Assembly (NCBI GenBank): GCA_024655905.1
Contig: JANLFP010000001.1
Location: 186,001-250,000, forward strand
Direction: 5' to 3'
DNA length: 64,000 bases
Source: Tepidanaerobacteraceae bacterium
Lineage (GTDB): Bacteria > Bacillota > Thermosediminibacteria > Thermosediminibacterales > Tepidanaerobacteraceae
The notes under the pieces are model-generated. The model worked only from the letters and a program-made list of their open reading frames with translations. It did no database searches and was not told the origin of the DNA. The position numbers and the translations under genes were made by a program. Positions 60,293-64,000 of this stretch are shown here, piece after piece; positions within the stretch are counted from its first letter, which is position 1; every line of letters begins with the position of its first letter.

Positions 60293-62215
60293 TTATATTG
60301 ATTGCAGCTCATCTGCCAGAGACGCTATGTCTTCTATCGCCGAAAGAAGTTCCTTCATGCCTTCCGCCTGCTCTTTTGCGGCCTTCTCGGCTTCGGATAC
60401 AGCCGCAAGGGATTGTTCGGCGGCCGCGGCTATATTATCCGTGCCTTTCTTGGCCTGTTCAATGGCCGCCAGAGATTCCTGGGCATTGGTGTTTATTGCT
60501 TCAAGGGATTCTAACATTGTTTCAATGTTCTTTTCCACATTTTCCAGATTTGCCGCGGTCTTTTGGGACTTTTCCACTTCAGCCAGCGCCGAAGCGACTG
60601 CCATTTCTATATCAGCCGATACTTTCGATACCTGAGCCTGAATGTTTCTTACCATATCCTTTATCTTTTCAGCATTTTCGGCGGACTCGTTTGCCAGCAT
60701 TCTTATATCTCCCGCCACCACCGAAAAGCCTCTGCCGTATTCTCCAGCTCGTGCAGCCTCTATGGAGCCGTTTACGGCCAGCATGTTCGTTTGAATAGTA
60801 ACGTTTGAAATCGAGTCGACAATTTTGTCTATCATCCTGATTTTTTCTTCGAGCATCTTTACATTTTCGGATGACTCTATGTTTGATTTGGCAGAATTTT
60901 CGATTCCGGTGATTATATTTGCCATCAACCGCTTATTTTCGTTCATTTCTGCACTGAATTTTTTCTCGATTTCAAGGATGCTTGACGCTTTACTTCTAAT
61001 ATCCGTTGATAATTCCTTTAACTCTTCCCCGATTTCCCTAGCTTTCTGCGTATTTTGCCCCTGGACTTCAGATCCTTTTTTTATCTGCTCTATCGCTGCC
61101 ATAATTTGCTGAGAAGCGGTCGTTGCCTGCTCTATGCTGGTCGAAAGCTCTTCTGAACTTGAAGCCAGTTCTTCCGATGATTTCTTAAAATCCACCGAAT
61201 TCTTCAGCCTTTCGGCAGTATCCGACAGCGCTTGAGCTGCCATATTTACTTCATCAAGAGATTTTACCTGTTCTTCAACCGCTTTTGACGCCTCTTCCGA
61301 CGCTGAAGCGGATTCCTCTGAAGCGGAGGCAATCTGTTCGCTGATTTTTAAAAACTCAAGTGACTCTGCAGCAATCCTTTTACTGTTTTCTTCCATTTCA
61401 TGCATGTGTTTTTTGACAAGAGCGGATTGTTCTATCAATGATCTGAATGCCTTTGCAACGTTTTGGCTCTTCTCCACTTCTTCTTTTGAAGCGGCAACCG
61501 ACCTTTTTACATCCTGCACAACTGCATTCACGCTCTTTTTTATCTCATCTACTACTTCTCTTATGTTTTTTGCCGATCTTTCGGATATCTCCGCCAGATT
61601 CCTCACTTCATCAGCGACCACAGCGAACCCTCTTCCGTGTTCCCCGGCCCTCGCGGCTTCTATTGCAGCGTTTAATGCAAGCAAATTTGTCTGATCTGCT
61701 ATTCTCACCACCGCATTTACTATTTCTCCTATCATTTCCGATTGCTTTTCAAGGTCTGCGATCATCTGTGCTGATTTTTCCGTCTTCTCCGAAGACTTAA
61801 CAACACCTTCGATCAATAAGTCAACATCTCTGACAGCATCGGCGAGGATTTTTTCGAATTCATTTATTGCCTCGACACTGCTATGTATCTTTTCCGCTGC
61901 AATTTTTATTCCTCTGTCAATCTGCGTTATAGCAACTCTCGACTCTTCAGATGCTGAAGAAGATTCTGCAGCGCCTGAAGCTATCTGATCCATGCTTTTG
62001 GAGAGTTCTTCGGCTGCGCTAGAGGCTTCTTCCACTCCCGCTGAAAGCTGTGCGGTAGCTGTCGCTATTCTTTCCGCTATTTGCTGCTGTTTTGCCAGCG
62101 TCCTCGCCCTTGCCCTTTCCTCGGCTTTTTTTCGCGCAAGTTCCCTTTTTCTCTCCATTTCCTCTGTTAGGTCTGTTGAAACGGAACTTTCAGGTTTTAA
62201 CAGCTTTTTATCCAT
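60293..62215 (-). CDS. Soluble double-tip methyl-accepting chemotaxis protein
   Basis: 640 residues from the ATG at 62215 (AGAGGTGG upstream; a GTG at 62224 is inside that site). No membrane segment and no sensor domain; an RK-rich start (about 20-45) leads into coiled coil. It contains two signalling hairpin tips about 300 residues apart. The first is canonical, [20 protein letters not shown] (about 177-196). The second is variant, [20 protein letters not shown] (about 477-496) followed by VVAGD where VVADE is usual. Each tip is flanked by ASEE-rich helices. It looks like an internal duplication of a cytoplasmic receptor. What it senses is unknown. It is the first gene behind the c-di-GMP riboswitch. 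Confidence 0.9.
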   Translation of the reverse strand: MDKKLLKPESSVSTDLTEEMERKRELARKKAEERARARTLAKQQQIAERIATATAQLSAGVEEASSAAEELSKSMDQIASGAAESSSASEESRVAITQIDRGIKIAAEKIHSSVEAINEFEKILADAVRDVDLLIEGVVKSSEKTEKSAQMIADLEKQSEMIGEIVNAVVRIADQTNLLALNAAIEAARAGEHGRGFAVVADEVRNLAEISERSAKNIREVVDEIKKSVNAVVQDVKRSVAASKEEVEKSQNVAKAFRSLIEQSALVKKHMHEMEENSKRIAAESLEFLKISEQIASASEESASASEEASKAVEEQVKSLDEVNMAAQALSDTAERLKNSVDFKKSSEELASSSEELSTSIEQATTASQQIMAAIEQIKKGSEVQGQNTQKAREIGEELKELSTDIRSKASSILEIEKKFSAEMNENKRLMANIITGIENSAKSNIESSENVKMLEEKIRMIDKIVDSISNVTIQTNMLAVNGSIEAARAGEYGRGFSVVAGDIRMLANESAENAEKIKDMVRNIQAQVSKVSADIEMAVASALAEVEKSQKTAANLENVEKNIETMLESLEAINTNAQESLAAIEQAKKGTDNIAAAAEQSLAAVSEAEKAAKEQAEGMKELLSAIEDIASLADELQSI

Positions 62216-62289
62216 TTGCCCCACCTCTTAAATTTTAATTTTGTGTTTTGTGTTGAACCATAATAATCAATTTGATGTACAAAATGCAT

Positions 62290-62314
62290 AAAAAAGGGTA
62301 CCCTGCCGGTACCT
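62290..62314 (-). terminator. Terminator downstream of the c-di-GMP riboswitch
   Basis: GGTACC pairs with GGTACC around a 5-base loop and is followed by CTTTTTT on the minus strand, 75 bases before the receptor gene. It is the probable expression platform. Confidence 0.75.
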
Positions 62315-62363
62315 GTCAATAAAAAATTAATACTTACGATTTTTCGACAAAAATTGCATCATG

Positions 62364-62446
62364 GTCCGGCAACCCGGCAGCCATAGCTTTTCGGCCTTAG
62401 GCCCGCGGCTTTGCGTCCCCACCTTTCGATGGGTTTGCTCTTTTCG
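62364..62446 (-). promoter_or_regulatory. c-di-GMP-I (GEMM-I) riboswitch of the chemosensory operon
   Basis: On the minus strand: GCAAACCCATCGAAAGGTGGG with the GAAA tetraloop, GGGACGCAAAGCC, GGGCCTAAGG (tetraloop receptor) and TATGGCTGCCGGGTTGCC. These are all core blocks of the class I c-di-GMP aptamer in order. It should make expression of all eight chemosensory genes depend on c-di-GMP. Whether ligand turns them on or off needs the alternative pairing to be worked out. Confidence 0.93.
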
Positions 62447-62538
62447 GTTTTGTCAAAAATTGATATTTTTAAGATTTATTTGTTATTATACGACACAAAT
62501 TACCATAATCCTTCTTTTTTCGATTTATTTTTATATAA

Positions 62539-62566
62539 TTTTTTTTTTTTTTTTTTTTTTTTTTTT
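62539..62566. repeat. Poly-T tract of 28 bases
   Basis: An uninterrupted run of 28 T on the plus strand, next to the end of a pseudogene and upstream of the riboswitch promoter region. Slippage or sequencing error is possible. Nothing else was recognised in 62447-62584. Confidence 0.95.
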
Positions 62567-62584
62567 GAATTTTATAATATTTGT

Positions 62585-63637
62585 TTAAACAGAGTTACGC
62601 ATTCTCCGCAAAATACTTCCCTTTTCAGGGCTGTAATCTCCGGAGCCGTATGTAAGGGTATGTTTTGCCTGCTGGAGCAGGGCGGACTGTCTGAACTCGC
62701 CCTCCAGATAGTCGGCCCTGGTGATGTTGGCAGCGGGGGAGAAGGTATTCTTTGAAGTCCCGCTGATGATGCCCTTGGAAGCCATAACCTCAACGGGTTT
62801 TCTGGCCCATTCCACACCACCCAGGTCATTGAAGGTCTTATGCACATAGGCTACGGCATAATGACTGAAATGAGTGGTGGTAAAGGTCACGGTCCCGGCG
62901 GCCGGGTCGTAGCGCCCGTTGGGCACCGAGAACACGTTGCCGCTTGAGTCGATGTACCAGATGACGATATGCTCTGGATCAGCCAGCTCCGCTACTGTCG
63001 GCGTATAGGGGATGCTCACCGTCACCGGCGCGTCCGGATTGTTCCATTCGGTTTGCGCTCCGTCCAGGGTCAGGGTTAGCTGGATAATTGGCCGGTCGCC
63101 GACGGCCGCTTTTACTTCCTCCGGCAGGCCGGTTTTGTCGCCCCGGGCGATGGTGATGCCTGCCTGCTTTCCTTCCGTTCCCGGCATTCCCGCCAGCATG
63201 CCGGACGGGATGGTGACGCTGCCCGCGCCGGTGGAGAAGGTCAGCGATCCGCCGCCGGGTGTCGTCAGGCAGGCGGCGGGGATACCAAGCGAATAGCTGC
63301 TGACACCTGGATCTGAAACGCCGTCAAAAGCGGCGGAATCACTGGCGACGGTATCCTCGTTGTCCAGCAGCGCGAGGACGCGCTCCGTCTCGCCCGGGCG
63401 GCAGAGATAGCCGTACACAGTTCTATATTCCCCTCGCGCAAGGTGCCATTCGCCAAGCCGCCGGTAGAGCGCAGCACGTTCTTCTTCATCCTTCTGCTTA
63501 CCCCGGAGGAAATCCAGCAGCACATTGTGGATTTTATAGACCCCCGCTGCCTCGTCGAAGGCAACAAATGCGTTTTCGCGGCGCAGCTTTTTAAGGGTTG
63601 GCTTGTAAACCATCTCATTGATGATGGAAATAGCCAT
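62585..63637 (-). pseudogene. Chimeric fragment: MalT-like LuxR regulator joined to SLH-type surface protein
   Basis: About 350 open codons built from two unrelated parts. Residues 1-100 (LKKLRRENAFVAFDEAAG, YKIHNVLLDFLR, EWHLARGEYRTVYGYL, TERVLALLDNED) match the middle of MalT-type LuxR regulators. From about 105 on, the sequence is a secreted surface protein (GGGSLTFSTGAGSVTIPSG, TTTHFSHYAVAYVH) with one SLH repeat (FNDLGGVEWARKPVEVMASKGIISG) that is cut off after NITRADYL; a 35-residue unrelated tail follows. The first frame continues upstream to the intron relic near 63685. No ribosome-binding site or signal peptide is seen, so it is a recombination product. Confidence 0.75.
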
Positions 63638-63685
63638 TGTCGTCTGCGGCGTGTCGGCAGGAACGCCGAGACTTTTGAGCCTGCT

Positions 63686-63934
63686 AGGAGGTAAGTGGTT
63701 ATTTCACCTACCGACCTCTCACACCACCGTACGTACCGTTCGGTATACGGCGGTTCAAATAGGAATTAATGTACTTGTAAATACCTTTCAATTATTGTCG
63801 GAAACCCTTGTTTCCTAAACCTTTCATTGGTTAGGGCTCTTGCAAGTATAGGGCTGTTGGTAATTCTCCAGTAGCCTTTTCTTGTGTTCGCATACCCCCA
63901 CGCTTTGTAATTGTCAATCCCAAGCCTGTAAGTG
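63686..63934 (-). mobile_element. 3' fragment of a group II (probably IIC) intron with maturase tail
   Basis: Reading the minus strand, the last 50 or so codons of a group II intron reverse transcriptase/maturase (LGIDNYKAWGYANTRKGYWR, ILARALTNERFRKQGFPT, ending RYLQVH at 63766) are followed by domain V (63722-63757, GAACCGCCGTA..CGTACGGTGGTG) and a domain VI hairpin (about 63687-63713). Everything upstream of the maturase tail is missing. The 5' boundary is right after a terminator hairpin, the preferred target of class C introns. It is inactive. Confidence 0.85.
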
Positions 63935-63936
63935 TT

Positions 63937-63975
63937 AAAAAAGCGGATGCATTTTCATTTGAAAACACATCCGCT
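63937..63975 (-). terminator. Intrinsic terminator at the intron insertion site
   Basis: AGCGGATG pairs with CATCCGCT, with an inner stem GTTTTC/GAAAAT, followed by six T on the minus strand. It ends a gene beyond the right edge of the window and forms the 5' flank of the intron fragment. Confidence 0.85.
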
Positions 63976-64000
63976 CATTTTATTGAAAATCCTTATTCAG

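Noticed and set aside
1-64000. CRISPR arrays, tRNA or rRNA genes, complete insertion sequences, prophage genes
   Set aside because: I looked for regularly spaced repeats, tRNA T-arm patterns, rRNA motifs and transposase or phage proteins and found none apart from the intron fragment.

Overview
The window looks like chromosomal DNA of an anaerobic, endospore-forming, probably thermophilic member of the Bacillota (class Clostridia, by inference near Thermosediminibacterales or Thermoanaerobacterales). The supporting signs are a three-subunit spore germinant receptor, S-layer homology (SLH) domains, strong AGGAGG-type ribosome-binding sites, many GTG and TTG starts, the anaerobic (cbi) cobalamin route, and cobalamin, fluoride and c-di-GMP riboswitches. 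Base composition is moderate and fairly even. No rRNA, tRNA, prophage or CRISPR array was seen. Most genes lie on the minus strand in long, tightly packed operons.

Left to right: (1) 1-4.5 kb, a Tad/Flp pilus operon (flp, tadV, tadE, a TadG-like gene, cpaB, tadZ, start of cpaF), read leftward. (2) 4.5-7.3 kb, a graveyard with an isoaspartyl dipeptidase, a malic enzyme tail, an intact AbrB-type antitoxin next to a frameshifted RelE-like toxin, and an M42 peptidase relic. (3) 7.3-11.5 kb, a sugar kinase divergent from an N-acyl-D-amino-acid deacylase and a YfcC-type carrier. (4) 11.5-28.9 kb, one cobalamin operon under a B12 riboswitch. It runs from cobalt uptake (cbiMNQO) through cbiX-C-D-E-T-L-F-G-H-J to hemA, hemC, a cobA-hemD fusion, hemB, a precorrin-2 dehydrogenase and hemL. 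A palindromic element of about 220 bp interrupts it. (5) 29.0-37.0 kb, a second B12-riboswitch operon encoding an SLH-anchored intrinsic-factor-like protein, a tethered DUF4430 protein and an ECF transporter. (6) 37.0-40.5 kb, MoxR, DUF58 and DUF4129 genes. (7) 40.7-48.1 kb, a fluoride regulon with four fluoride riboswitches in two divergent pairs, controlling a small protein plus a dynamin-like GTPase, two MutS-like ATPases, and a short antiporter plus a UspA protein. (8) 48.1-53.4 kb, spore germinant receptor genes. (9) 53.5-62.5 kb, a chemosensory operon behind a c-di-GMP-I riboswitch. (10) 62.6-64.0 kb, a fused LuxR/SLH gene relic and the 3' end of a group IIC-type intron.

The two B12 operons form one physiological unit. 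The upstream one is predicted to capture cobalamin or a corrinoid at the S-layer and pass it to an ECF importer. The downstream one makes the corrin ring from glutamyl-tRNA and imported cobalt. Both should be switched off by coenzyme B12. The fluoride regulon combines ion transport and stress proteins with two NTPase families (dynamin-like and MutS-like) whose role in fluoride tolerance is unexplained. The chemosensory operon has no flagellar genes beside it, is gated by c-di-GMP, and contains a soluble receptor with two signalling tips. It may control pili, such as the Tad system here, rather than swimming.

The main limits are these. Functions are inferred by recognising motifs and family resemblance without database searches. 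RNA structures were drawn by eye. Start codons were chosen from ribosome-binding sites and can be off by a few codons.
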